Of a stretch of DNA of 64,000 nucleotides, positions 17,286-24,816 are shown one piece after another. Made by a program: the position numbers and the translations under genes. Origin of the DNA: Burkholderia anthina (GTDB lineage Bacteria > Pseudomonadota > Gammaproteobacteria > Burkholderiales > Burkholderiaceae); contig NZ_CABVLY010000028.1 of assembly GCF_902498995.1 (NCBI RefSeq), positions 30,226 to 94,225 on the forward strand. Reading direction: 5' to 3'. Position 1 is the first letter of the stretch. Each line of letters opens with the position of its first letter. The notes below the pieces were generated by a model. That model was not told where the DNA came from and searched no databases. It was given only the letters and a program-made list of their open reading frames with translations.

Positions 17286-17483
17286 ATGAACGAGGACAAG
17301 ATCAAGGGCCAGTGGAAGCAGCTCACCGGCAAGCTGAAGGCCAAGTGGGGCAAGCTGACCGACGACGACCTGACGGTCGCCGAAGGCAACCGCGACTATC
17401 TGGCCGGCAAGATCCAGGAGCGTTACGGGATCGCGCGCGACGAAGCCGAGAAGCAGTTGCGCGATTTCGATCGGGAGCTGTAA
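17286..17483 (+). CDS. CsbD-family stress protein, second copy
   Basis: A 65-residue protein beginning MNEDKIKGQWKQLTGKLKAK, the CsbD consensus, with a YLAGKIQERYGIARDEAEKQ tail typical of the YjbJ branch. It differs from the copy at 14331-14534, which lacks the aromatic tail. It is preceded by GAGGAG and sits between the BON gene and a 27-residue membrane-protein gene. Confidence 0.92.
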   Translation: MNEDKIKGQWKQLTGKLKAKWGKLTDDDLTVAEGNRDYLAGKIQERYGIARDEAEKQLRDFDREL

Positions 17484-17545
17484 CGCGCGAGCCGTCTCAC
17501 CCGCCGCGGCGCACCGCGCGTCGCGGCAACGAGGAGAACACCGAC

Positions 17546-17629
17546 ATGGGCAAGTATCTGCTCGCATGGCTGCTCGGCGTACCGATCGGGCTGCTGGTGC
17601 TGTTCTTTCTGGTCACGCACCTCTTCTGA
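17546..17629 (+). CDS. 27-residue single-pass membrane microprotein
   Basis: ATG at 17546 is preceded by GAGGAG and opens a frame for MGKYLLAWLLGVPIGLLVLF plus seven more residues. It is almost entirely one hydrophobic helix with a lysine at the N-terminus and a histidine near the C-terminus. Although very short, the ribosome site, the position in the BON/CsbD group and the perfect terminator 26 bp later support it as a real gene. Small helices of this type often bind and modulate larger membrane proteins; the partner is unknown. Most gene callers would miss it. Confidence 0.7.
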   Translation: MGKYLLAWLLGVPIGLLVLFFLVTHLF

Positions 17630-17655
17630 CGAACGCGGCGCCCATGTAACGAAAA

Positions 17656-17687
17656 CGGGCCGGCGGCTGAAATCAGCCGCCGGCCCG
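17656..17687 (+). terminator. Strong rho-independent terminator
   Basis: Perfect 15-bp arms (CGGGCCGGCGGCTGA and its complement) with a two-base loop, followed by TTTTT at 17692-17696. It ends the envelope-stress group and may also serve the convergent DUF1338 gene. Confidence 0.85.
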
Positions 17688-17727
17688 CCTGTTTTTACGC
17701 CCGGTGCGCGATGGCGACGTGCCGCGC

Positions 17728-18753
17728 TTACTTCGCGTTCGCCGTCATCTTGAAGATGCCTTGCGCGTTGCCCGCATCGAAGCGCAGGTCCGTCACCCAG
17801 CGGCGCGCCGCCTGGTCGAACGTGCGACGGCGCGTGATGAATTCGTAAAACGAACCCGGCACGTTGCGCTTGACCGTGCCGCCGTCGCGGGTGCGGAATT
17901 CGCGCTCGACGATGTCCGCGCGATAGGCCGTCTGGAACACGCGGCCCGAACGCGAGCGTTCGACTTCCGGCTTCATCGGCCGGCCCTTCGCCTTCTCGTC
18001 GTCGGACAGCTTGAACACGTCGGTCACGCGATCGGTCGCGTGGTTGAACGCGTTGCCTTCGGTCGCGATCCAGGCCATCTCGGCCGATTCGAGCAGCAGC
18101 GTCTCGTAGTCGAGTTCGTTCGGCAGGTCGTGCTGGCGGGCGAATGCGCCGACGATTTCGGGCAGCAGCGCGTGCGCGGCGTCGAGCGACAGCCAGCCTT
18201 CGCGCTCGATCTCCCACAGGAGCGCGACGGCCGCCGGCGACAGCGGGTCGCGCGACGAGCGCACGACGTTCGTCACGGCCTGCTGGAATTCCTTCGAGAA
18301 GCGTTCCGGATGCAGTTCGCTGACGAAGAACTGCGCGATCTCGTCCGGTGCGTCTTCATGCGCATAGGCGCGGCCGGTCATGCCGAGCTTGTCGAGCGGA
18401 TAACGGCCGTTCAGGCGGAAGCCGAGCGGACGCAGGATGCGCGTGAACGCGGCTTCGCCCGGCGGCAGCGCGCCGGTATGCGGCCAGCGCACCGTGCGCA
18501 GCGCGCCGTGATCGAAGTACACCGAACCGCCGCTTTCGATCGCGTCGGCCGTATAGGCGCGACCGTTCGCCGAACGTTCGAGCAGCCCTTCGAACAGCGC
18601 CATGTTCATCGCCTGCGCGATTTCCGCGCGCGTGACGACGTCGGCTTCCCACTCTTGGAGGACGGCCGGCATGTTCAGGGTCGCGAACAGGGCGTCGGTC
18701 TTCGCCTGTCCCAGCAGCTTCGCCAGCAAGCTCTCGATATTCGGATTGCGCAT
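17728..18753 (-). CDS. hglS: DUF1338 2-oxoadipate dioxygenase/decarboxylase
   Basis: A 341-residue DUF1338 protein. Members (HglS, YdcJ) are Fe(II) enzymes that convert 2-oxoadipate, from D-lysine or 2-aminoadipate breakdown, to D-2-hydroxyglutarate and carbon dioxide. The two-His-one-Glu iron site is visible as His82 (YFDHGALRTVRW), His238 (AFNHATDRV) and Glu304 (GSFYEFITRR), and Arg86 in the first motif is the likely substrate contact. A LysR gene is divergent 226 bp away. An aldehyde dehydrogenase and a LysE exporter are encoded a little further on, in keeping with lysine metabolism. The start at 18753 follows a weak ribosome site; an upstream in-frame extension looks non-coding. Confidence 0.88.
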   Translation of the reverse strand: MRNPNIESLLAKLLGQAKTDALFATLNMPAVLQEWEADVVTRAEIAQAMNMALFEGLLERSANGRAYTADAIESGGSVYFDHGALRTVRWPHTGALPPGEAAFTRILRPLGFRLNGRYPLDKLGMTGRAYAHEDAPDEIAQFFVSELHPERFSKEFQQAVTNVVRSSRDPLSPAAVALLWEIEREGWLSLDAAHALLPEIVGAFARQHDLPNELDYETLLLESAEMAWIATEGNAFNHATDRVTDVFKLSDDEKAKGRPMKPEVERSRSGRVFQTAYRADIVEREFRTRDGGTVKRNVPGSFYEFITRRRTFDQAARRWVTDLRFDAGNAQGIFKMTANAK

Positions 18754-18843
18754 CAGGATTCTCGTGTCGGGGGGACCGCCGGCAAACGTGCCGGCAACTC
18801 GGTGGCCGGCCGCCCGGCGGGCGCCTGACCTTGCACGGGAAGC

Positions 18844-18915
18844 ATTATTCAAAGGGTTGCAGCGGGGCGTAAAGCGAGATTAAATTGACATGTGATGAGT
18901 TTTTGGAATTATTCA
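18844..18915 (+). promoter_or_regulatory. Divergent promoter region with ATTATTCA repeats
   Basis: Direct repeats ATTATTCA at 18844-18851 and 18908-18915 flank TTGACA (18885-18890), which with AATTAT 16 bp later forms a sigma-70-like promoter for the LysR gene. The repeats are candidate contacts for the LysR regulator. Confidence 0.45.
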
Positions 18916-18979
18916 CGGTCTCAGCACGCGTCCGCCGGCCTGCCTCGGGCGGGTCCGTTCGTCAGACAAAAAGAGCATC

Positions 18980-19930
18980 ATGCGCAAATTCAAGATCCCC
19001 AACATGGGCGCGCTCGTGGCTTTCGAAGCCGCGGCGCGCCACGAGAGCTTCACGCACGCGGCGAAGGAGCTGTTCCTGACCGAGAGCGCGGTGTCGCGGC
19101 AAATCGCGACGCTCGAAGCGAGCCTCGGCGTGCGGCTGTTCGCGCGCGTGAAGCAGCGCGTCGTGCTGACGCGCGCCGGCAAGCTGTACGGCACGCAGGT
19201 GCGGCGCGCGCTGGAGGCGCTCGACCGCGACACGCTGTCGATCATCGCGCACGGCAGCGGCGGCGGCTATCTGGAGCTCGCGGTGCTGCCGACCTTCGCG
19301 TCGCACTGGCTGATCCCGCGCATCAAGAGCTTCTACGACCGCACGCCGGACGTGCGCGTGAACATGGGCAGCCGCACCGACCTGTTCTCGTTCGAAGACA
19401 CCCACTTCGAAGCCGCGATCCACTACGGCAAGCCGACCTGGCCCGGCACGTCGTCGGACTACCTGTTCGGCGAGGAAGTCGTGCCGATCTGCTCGCCGGC
19501 GCTGCTCCACGGGCCCGTCGAACGCGTGGAGGATCTGCTCGCGTATCCGCTGCTGCACTCCACCACGCGTCCCGGCGCGTGGGCGCAATGGTTCGAGACG
19601 CACGGCATCGAGGACATCCGCACGATGCAGGGCGTGCGCTACGAGCTGCATACGATGCTGATCAGCGCGGCCGCGGCCGGGCTCGGAATCGCGCTGGTGC
19701 CGAAGTTCTTCGTCGAGGAACAGTTGCAGCAGCTCGGTCTCGTCGTGCCGTGCGACGCGGCGACGGTCGGCGATTCGGCGTACTACCTCGTGTATCCGAC
19801 GGAGTTCAGTCACAGCAAGCCGCTCGAATCGTTCCGCACATGGCTGCTGGAACAGGCGAGCGCGTATGCGGCGCCGGGGCAGGAGGAACGCGACGTGGAG
19901 GATGACGAAGACGACGAGGACGTCGAATAG
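18980..19930 (+). CDS. LysR-family regulator, GcvA-like
   Basis: A 316-residue regulator. An N-terminal helix-turn-helix (residues 8-66; AFEAAARHESFTHAAKELFL then SAVSRQIATLE) is followed by a periplasmic-binding-like effector domain opening LELAVLPTFASHWLIPRI, a GcvA/AmpR-group pattern. The C-terminus carries an unusual acidic tail rich in Glu and Asp after residue 300. It is divergent from the 2-oxoadipate dioxygenase gene, so it probably activates that gene in response to a lysine-pathway metabolite. Confidence 0.9.
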   Translation: MRKFKIPNMGALVAFEAAARHESFTHAAKELFLTESAVSRQIATLEASLGVRLFARVKQRVVLTRAGKLYGTQVRRALEALDRDTLSIIAHGSGGGYLELAVLPTFASHWLIPRIKSFYDRTPDVRVNMGSRTDLFSFEDTHFEAAIHYGKPTWPGTSSDYLFGEEVVPICSPALLHGPVERVEDLLAYPLLHSTTRPGAWAQWFETHGIEDIRTMQGVRYELHTMLISAAAAGLGIALVPKFFVEEQLQQLGLVVPCDAATVGDSAYYLVYPTEFSHSKPLESFRTWLLEQASAYAAPGQEERDVEDDEDDEDVE

Positions 19931-20480
19931 CGTCACGTGCGCCAGGCGTTCAGTGCCTGCGTCTCGGCGGGGAATCCAGAAGCGGGGCAATCGCGGCGAC
20001 GAAATCGCCGGAAGGAAGGACCGAACGAACGACGGCCCGTGTGTCCGGTGCGCGTCGGGCCGGGGCAACCCCGGCCCGACGCTCCGGGCAGCCGACCTCG
20101 TATCGGCGGCGCGGCGGACTTTCTTTCTTCTTCACTGCATAGGTTCTCTCAGGTTCCCTGCATTTTTTGCTGTGCCGCGCCGGCCATTATCCACTCAAAC
20201 CGCCCGAAGTAAAACGTTTGCGCATGCGCTGGGCGGCATACCCCTCATAACCGGACACAATCCGTCAAATTCCTTTCGGATTGAACGACGGCGGTCGGCA
20301 ATTCTTGCAATCGGCACGGCGTTGCTTTTTAATGGAACTGGTTCCATCGTGTGTTTCGGCCATGCCGCCGCGTGACGCGACGTCGTGCGCGCGTCATGAT
20401 GCCGATTCAGGATCGAGGATCATTCAGCTCAGGATTCCGTGTCGCCCGTCCTTTCCGGCCCCCCGTCAAACGAGACCGTC
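19931..20480. other. 550-bp intergenic region
   Basis: Apart from the hairpin at 20051-20081 I see no gene. Open frames across this stretch lack codon bias. The AT-richer part near 20140-20340 probably contains the aldehyde dehydrogenase promoter. Confidence 0.5.
20051..20081 (+). terminator. GC-rich hairpin after the LysR gene
   Basis: GCGTCGGGCCGGGG and its exact complement form a 14-bp stem around CAA. There is no T-run, so it may be a stabilising or weak termination structure. Confidence 0.5.
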
Positions 20481-22109
20481 ATGCCCGATTCCGCCTCTCT
20501 GCAGCAGCTGTTTCCCGCCTATCAGGACATCCCCGCCGAATACCGGCTCGCTTCGCCGATCCACCAGCGCGTGTCGCTGGTCGACGGCGCATTGCGCCCG
20601 TGGGACGGCACGACCAAGACCGTGCTGTCGCCGGTGTGCGTGCGGCAGCCGGACGGCAGCGTCGCGCAGATGGAGATCGGCAGCTACCCGGTGATGGGCG
20701 AGACGGAAAGCGACGCGGCGCTCGACGCCGCGGTGCGCGCGTACGATTCGGGCCGCGGCGAGTGGCCGACGATGAAGGTCGAGCAGCGCATCGCGTGCAT
20801 GCAGGACTTCATCAAGCGGATGGTCGCGCAGCGCGAGCTCGTGGTGAACCTGATCATGTGGGAGATCGGCAAGAGCCTCGCCGATTCGCAGAAGGAGTTC
20901 GACCGCACCGTCACGTACATGACGCAGACGATCGACGCGCTGAAGGAGCTCGACAACGCGAACTCGCGCTTCGTGATCGCCGAAGGCACGATCGGCCAGA
21001 TCCGCCGCACGCCGCTCGGCGTCGTGCTGTGCATGGGGCCGTACAACTATCCGCTGAACGAGACGTTCGCGACGCTGATCCCCGCGCTGCTGATGGGCAA
21101 CACCGTGGTGTTCAAGCCGCCGCAATACGGCACGCTGCTGTTCGAACCGCTGCTCGATGCGTTCCGCGACGCGTTCCCGAAAGGCGTGATCAACACGATC
21201 TACGCGCCGGGCGCCGTGGTCGTGCCGCACATGCTCGCGTCGGGCAAGATCAACGTGCTCGCGCTGATCGGTTCGAGCAAGGTCGCCGATCACCTGAAGA
21301 AGCAGCATCCGAAGTCGCACCGGCTGCGCGCGATCCTCGGCCTCGACGCGAAGAACGCGGCGATCGTGCTGCCCGATGCCGATCTCGACCTCACCGTGAA
21401 GGAGTGCCTGCTCGGCGCGCTGTCGTTCAACGGTCAGCGCTGTACCGCGCTGAAGATGCTGCTCGTGCATCGCTCGATCGTCGACGCATTCCTGGAGCGC
21501 TTCACCGCCGCGCTCGAGCAACTGAAGATCGGCATGCCGTGGGAGAAAGGCGTCAGCATCACGCCGCTGCCGGGCATGCATCGCACCGCGTACATGACCG
21601 ACGCGATCGACGACGCGAAGGCCAGGGGCGCGCAGGTCGTCAATCACCAGGGCGGCGAGTTCAGCAAGACGCTGTTCTATCCGGCCGTCGTGTATCCGGT
21701 CGTCGAAGGGATGAAGCTGTATCGCGAAGAACAGTTCGGGCCGATCATCCCGGTCGCGCCGTTCGACGACGTCGAAACCGCGCTCGACTACGTGACCACG
21801 TCGGAGCACGGCCAGCAGGTCAGCATCTTCGGTTCCGATCCGGCGCAGATCGGCGCGCTCGTCGATCCGCTCGTGAACCAGGTATGCCGCGTGAACATCA
21901 ACTGCCAGTGCCAGCGCGGACCCGACGTGTTCCCGTTCGCGGGGCGCAAGGATTCGGCCGAAGGCACGCTGTCGGTGACCGACGCGCTGCGCGCGTTCTC
22001 GATCCGCTCGATGGTTGCGGCAAAGCAGACCGACGGCAGCAAGCAGCTGCTCGACTCGATCGTGTCGGACCACTACTCGAAGTTCATCAACACGGGCTTC
22101 ATTTTCTGA
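20481..22109 (+). CDS. GapN-like NADP-dependent aldehyde dehydrogenase
   Basis: A 542-residue ALDH superfamily protein. The catalytic cysteine lies in FNGQRCTALKMLL, and cofactor contacts are seen in GPYNYPLNETFATLIPALL and GNTVVFKPP. The usual ELGGK glutamate region reads AILGLDAKNAAIVLPDADLD, so the normal general-base glutamate is not at its standard place. This pattern recalls the non-phosphorylating glyceraldehyde-3-phosphate dehydrogenase group. It could oxidise glyceraldehyde-3-phosphate or another semialdehyde; the nearby lysine-type genes make a semialdehyde possible. An upstream in-frame GTG at 20439 is less likely because it lengthens the protein without similarity. Confidence 0.85.
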   Translation: MPDSASLQQLFPAYQDIPAEYRLASPIHQRVSLVDGALRPWDGTTKTVLSPVCVRQPDGSVAQMEIGSYPVMGETESDAALDAAVRAYDSGRGEWPTMKVEQRIACMQDFIKRMVAQRELVVNLIMWEIGKSLADSQKEFDRTVTYMTQTIDALKELDNANSRFVIAEGTIGQIRRTPLGVVLCMGPYNYPLNETFATLIPALLMGNTVVFKPPQYGTLLFEPLLDAFRDAFPKGVINTIYAPGAVVVPHMLASGKINVLALIGSSKVADHLKKQHPKSHRLRAILGLDAKNAAIVLPDADLDLTVKECLLGALSFNGQRCTALKMLLVHRSIVDAFLERFTAALEQLKIGMPWEKGVSITPLPGMHRTAYMTDAIDDAKARGAQVVNHQGGEFSKTLFYPAVVYPVVEGMKLYREEQFGPIIPVAPFDDVETALDYVTTSEHGQQVSIFGSDPAQIGALVDPLVNQVCRVNINCQCQRGPDVFPFAGRKDSAEGTLSVTDALRAFSIRSMVAAKQTDGSKQLLDSIVSDHYSKFINTGFIF

Positions 22110-22128
22110 CGCGCGGCGCGAGGCGCGA

Positions 22129-22160
22129 ACGATCCGCCGTGCGTTCGTGCGGCGGATCGT
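22129..22160. terminator. Bidirectional hairpin between convergent genes
   Basis: ACGATCCGCCG and its complement form an 11-bp stem with a 10-base loop between the convergent aldehyde dehydrogenase and LysE genes. No clear T-run follows. Confidence 0.5.
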
Positions 22161-22183
22161 CCGGACGAGCGCGCGTCGTCCGT

Positions 22184-22816
22184 TCAGACGTTCGATGCGA
22201 GCAGCCGGATCCCCGCCAGACCGAACACCACCGCCAGGCACGCTTCCATCGCCCGCCGGCCGCGCACGTACAACCGGCGCGCACCATCGGTCGAGAACAC
22301 CAGCGCATACCCGCCGAACACCATGCAGCCGATCGCGATGCAGCCCGGCACGACCGCGCCGTGCGACGCGCCCGAACCGTTCGACGACAGCGCGACGATC
22401 GACACCCACACCAGGATGGCTTTCGGATTCGTCAGGTGCAGCATCGCGCCGCGCGCGTAGAAGCGCGACAGCCGCTGCCCGGGCGTCGTCTTCAGCGTCG
22501 CCGCCGCATTGGGCGACCATGCGGTGCGGCCCGACTTGAACGCGAGCCACAGCAGGTACACGCCGCCGAACAGCTTGATCGCGACCAGCAGCTTCGACCA
22601 CGCGAGCAGCGCCGCCGACACGCCGAGCGCGGCCACCATCGCCCAGCACATCGATCCCGACATCACGCCGAGCGCGAATACGAGCGCCGCCTTGCGGCCG
22701 TGGTTCGCGGCGACCGACATGATCGCGAGATTGCTCGGGCCCGGGCTGGCCGTGCCGACGAAATAGGCCGTGTAAGCCAGCAGCAGGTTGGCGGAGAAAA
22801 AGGCGTGGACGCTCAT
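22184..22816 (-). CDS. LysE/RhtB-family amino acid exporter
   Basis: A 210-residue inner-membrane protein with about six hydrophobic segments. The N-terminal GTASPGPSNLAIMSVAANHGRK motif is diagnostic of LysE/RhtB exporters (PGP then a basic loop), and LTNPKAILVWVSIVAL is the second conserved helix. It exports amino acids such as lysine, threonine or homoserine. It is convergent with the aldehyde dehydrogenase gene and close to the 2-oxoadipate dioxygenase, so overflow of lysine or a relative is plausible. Confidence 0.9.
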   Translation of the reverse strand: MSVHAFFSANLLLAYTAYFVGTASPGPSNLAIMSVAANHGRKAALVFALGVMSGSMCWAMVAALGVSAALLAWSKLLVAIKLFGGVYLLWLAFKSGRTAWSPNAAATLKTTPGQRLSRFYARGAMLHLTNPKAILVWVSIVALSSNGSGASHGAVVPGCIAIGCMVFGGYALVFSTDGARRLYVRGRRAMEACLAVVFGLAGIRLLASNV

Positions 22817-23394
22817 GTCGAACCTCGCGGGGGATGAGCGGTCGATTGTTCGCACATGCGCGGCAGTTGCCCATGGACAATTGGCCGGCAATTCGCTGGG
22901 CCAGTTGGGCGAAGCGCATGCCTGCGCATGACGTTGCATCCGCCACGGCGGCCGGCGCGTCCGGACTGTCTCGGTTATGAAACATCCGGCGCGTGCGTGT
23001 GGCGGCATGCCGCCGTCACGCGCCGGGCGTCGCGGGCCGCCGCGCCCGGCGCCGGGCGGATGCCGCGCGAACCGCCCGATCGCGGCCTTCCTGCCCGTTG
23101 CCGACAGAAACACGAAGCCCGTTTTGCGCCTGCGTTACGTTACATCGTTGAAGCATTTCATTCGTTCGACCGCCGCCGCACCCGCGCGCGCCGCGTCGCG
23201 ACGCGTATGGACGGCCGCCTCGATTTTCCGTGCGAGCCAGTCTCGGCGGGACGCGACGACCGACGCCGCGACGCGCGTCAACATTGCTCAACAATCGGAT
23301 CGCGGCGCTGGTACGGAACCTGCATCCCGTTTGTCATGCAAGCCGCGCCGCCGATCGGCGCGGCCACGAACACCGCGAAGCAACGAGGCTTTCC
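22817..23394. other. 578-bp intergenic region
   Basis: It lies between the divergent LysE gene and a small hypothetical gene. Open frames here have poor codon bias and no ribosome sites. I see no repeat or terminator. Confidence 0.5.
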
Positions 23395-23718
23395 ATGGAT
23401 GCGCTGCCCAACTCGTCCGATACGTCGTTCCAGCTCTTTCTCGCAAAGCTGCTCGAACAACCGCTGCCCGACTGGACCGAAAAGCAGCAGATGGAACTGG
23501 ACATGGCCCGCACGCTGTCCGGCCAGATGGTCCGGCTCGCCGAAGACATGCGCGGCGGCACCGCCGATCTCACGCGCTGCCTCGTGCTGCTGCGCTACGC
23601 GAAGGTGCTCGACTTCATGCTGACGTCGCTCGCCGCGCGCCGCGACATCCATCCGCAGACGCTGCGCACGCTGTTCCGGCTCGCGAACCTGAAGGTCGAC
23701 GATGCGTATCCGGTCTGA
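23395..23718 (+). CDS. Conserved-looking hypothetical protein, 107 residues
   Basis: A soluble, mostly helical protein (SFQLFLAKLLEQPLPDWTEK then ADLTRCLVLLRYAKVLDFML) with good Burkholderia codon bias and no signal peptide or membrane segment. ACGAGGC lies before the ATG. I recognise no family. It precedes the DUF2946-PepSY-TonB group on the same strand, but a 70-bp gap and the lack of motifs give no functional link. Confidence 0.65.
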   Translation: MDALPNSSDTSFQLFLAKLLEQPLPDWTEKQQMELDMARTLSGQMVRLAEDMRGGTADLTRCLVLLRYAKVLDFMLTSLAARRDIHPQTLRTLFRLANLKVDDAYPV

Positions 23719-23788
23719 ACCGGCGCGCAGCGTCGATCTCGACGACGAACGGCCACGGAGACGCGCGCATGCCCGATGACCGCGCCGG

Positions 23789-24568
23789 ATGAGCGTCCGG
23801 AACCGGACATCCCGGCTGGCCGGCGAACCCGGCGTCTTCGTGCAGCAGTACGGACGCAAGGCCCGGAAGACTCTCGACCCGAACGATCGCCGCTCCGATC
23901 GCGACGTCGAACGGGCGATGCGGCGCCTGTCGGCCGCCGAGCTCTCCGGCCTGCTGGCCGATGAAGGCGAGAACCAGGACGAAGACGGCAACGACGCCGC
24001 CGCTGAACGCCCTCCACGGCCCCCCGCTTCCCGGCGCCGCAACCGGGCCGCCAGCCAATCGGATGTACAATCGCGCGCCATGAACGCACTTCGCCGCTTC
24101 CTGCTCCGGCAAGGCGTCGCGCGACAGCTTCTGTGGGGTGTCCTCCTCGTCACGCTGCTGTCCCGCGCGCTGATGTCGGGCGCCGTGATGCTCGATCCGG
24201 ACGGTCCGGATGCGGGCTCGGTGGTGCTGTGTTCGGGGCGCGGCCCGCTGATCGTCGACGTGGCGGCACTCGCCGCCCGTTTCGACGCGGGTGCGCCGAT
24301 CACGCCGGCCAACGATGCGTTCGCGCTCGCCGACGCGCTGAAGCATGGCGCACACGTCGGCAACGCAGCATCGTCCGCCGGCGGCGACGACAGCCTCTGC
24401 GCATTCGGCGCGGCGCTGTTCACGGCGCTGGCATCGTTCGCGGTGCTGGTGCTGCTGTTTCCCGCCGCGGCGCCGCGGCGGTTCCGGATTCGCTTCGACA
24501 TCCCTCGCGTCGTGCGGTCGATATTCGACGACCGCCCGCCCTCCCGCGCGCCGCCCCTGTTCTGCTGA
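23789..24568 (+). CDS. DUF2946-like membrane protein with N-terminal extension
   Basis: The frame encodes 259 residues in two parts. Residues 1-97 are charged (QQYGRKARKTLDPNDRRSDR then DVERAMRRLSAAELSG) and turn into low-complexity sequence. From Met98 (24080) the protein reads MNALRRFLLRQGVARQLLWG, with two hydrophobic helices, an LCSGRGPL segment and a late LCAFGAALFTALASFAVLVL. The second part matches DUF2946 proteins that accompany TonB receptors and PepSY proteins in metal uptake loci. Either start is possible: 23789 keeps the coding-like upstream region, while 24080 gives the usual DUF2946 length. Perhaps two genes lost a stop between them. The periplasmic cysteines suggest metal handling. 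Confidence 0.55.
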   Translation: MSVRNRTSRLAGEPGVFVQQYGRKARKTLDPNDRRSDRDVERAMRRLSAAELSGLLADEGENQDEDGNDAAAERPPRPPASRRRNRAASQSDVQSRAMNALRRFLLRQGVARQLLWGVLLVTLLSRALMSGAVMLDPDGPDAGSVVLCSGRGPLIVDVAALAARFDAGAPITPANDAFALADALKHGAHVGNAASSAGGDDSLCAFGAALFTALASFAVLVLLFPAAAPRRFRIRFDIPRVVRSIFDDRPPSRAPPLFC

Positions 24569-24585
24569 CCGTTTCGCCTGACGGC

Positions 24586-24607
24586 CCGCGCACGTCGACG
24601 TGCGCGG
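24586..24607. repeat. 22-bp perfect palindrome
   Basis: An uninterrupted palindrome centred on CACGTCGACGTG, 18 bp after the DUF2946 stop. It could form a GC-rich hairpin or be a protein-binding site. No T-run follows. Confidence 0.5.
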
Positions 24608-24816
24608 CTCGTCACGCCGATCGTTTCATCCCATCCGATTCAAGCGATCACCCGACTGCGCCCGCCGCCCGGGCGACGTCGCCATGCGCGCCATGACCGA
24701 CCGCGCATGACGTGCCGTCGTCCGTTCCGCCGCCGTGCGCACGCGGGTGCGCCGCGCGTCGACGGCGGCCGGCCCGTGCCGGCCCGACCGAGCGACGAAC
24801 CCGAGGAGCTGACACC

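Noticed and set aside
20351..22985. Long frames of over 800 codons on both strands over the GapN-like gene
   Set aside because: The true protein has family motifs in another frame; the others are antisense or shifted shadows.
22817..23394. Possible genes in the LysE upstream gap
   Set aside because: Open frames are present on both strands but none has codon bias, a ribosome site or a recognisable domain.
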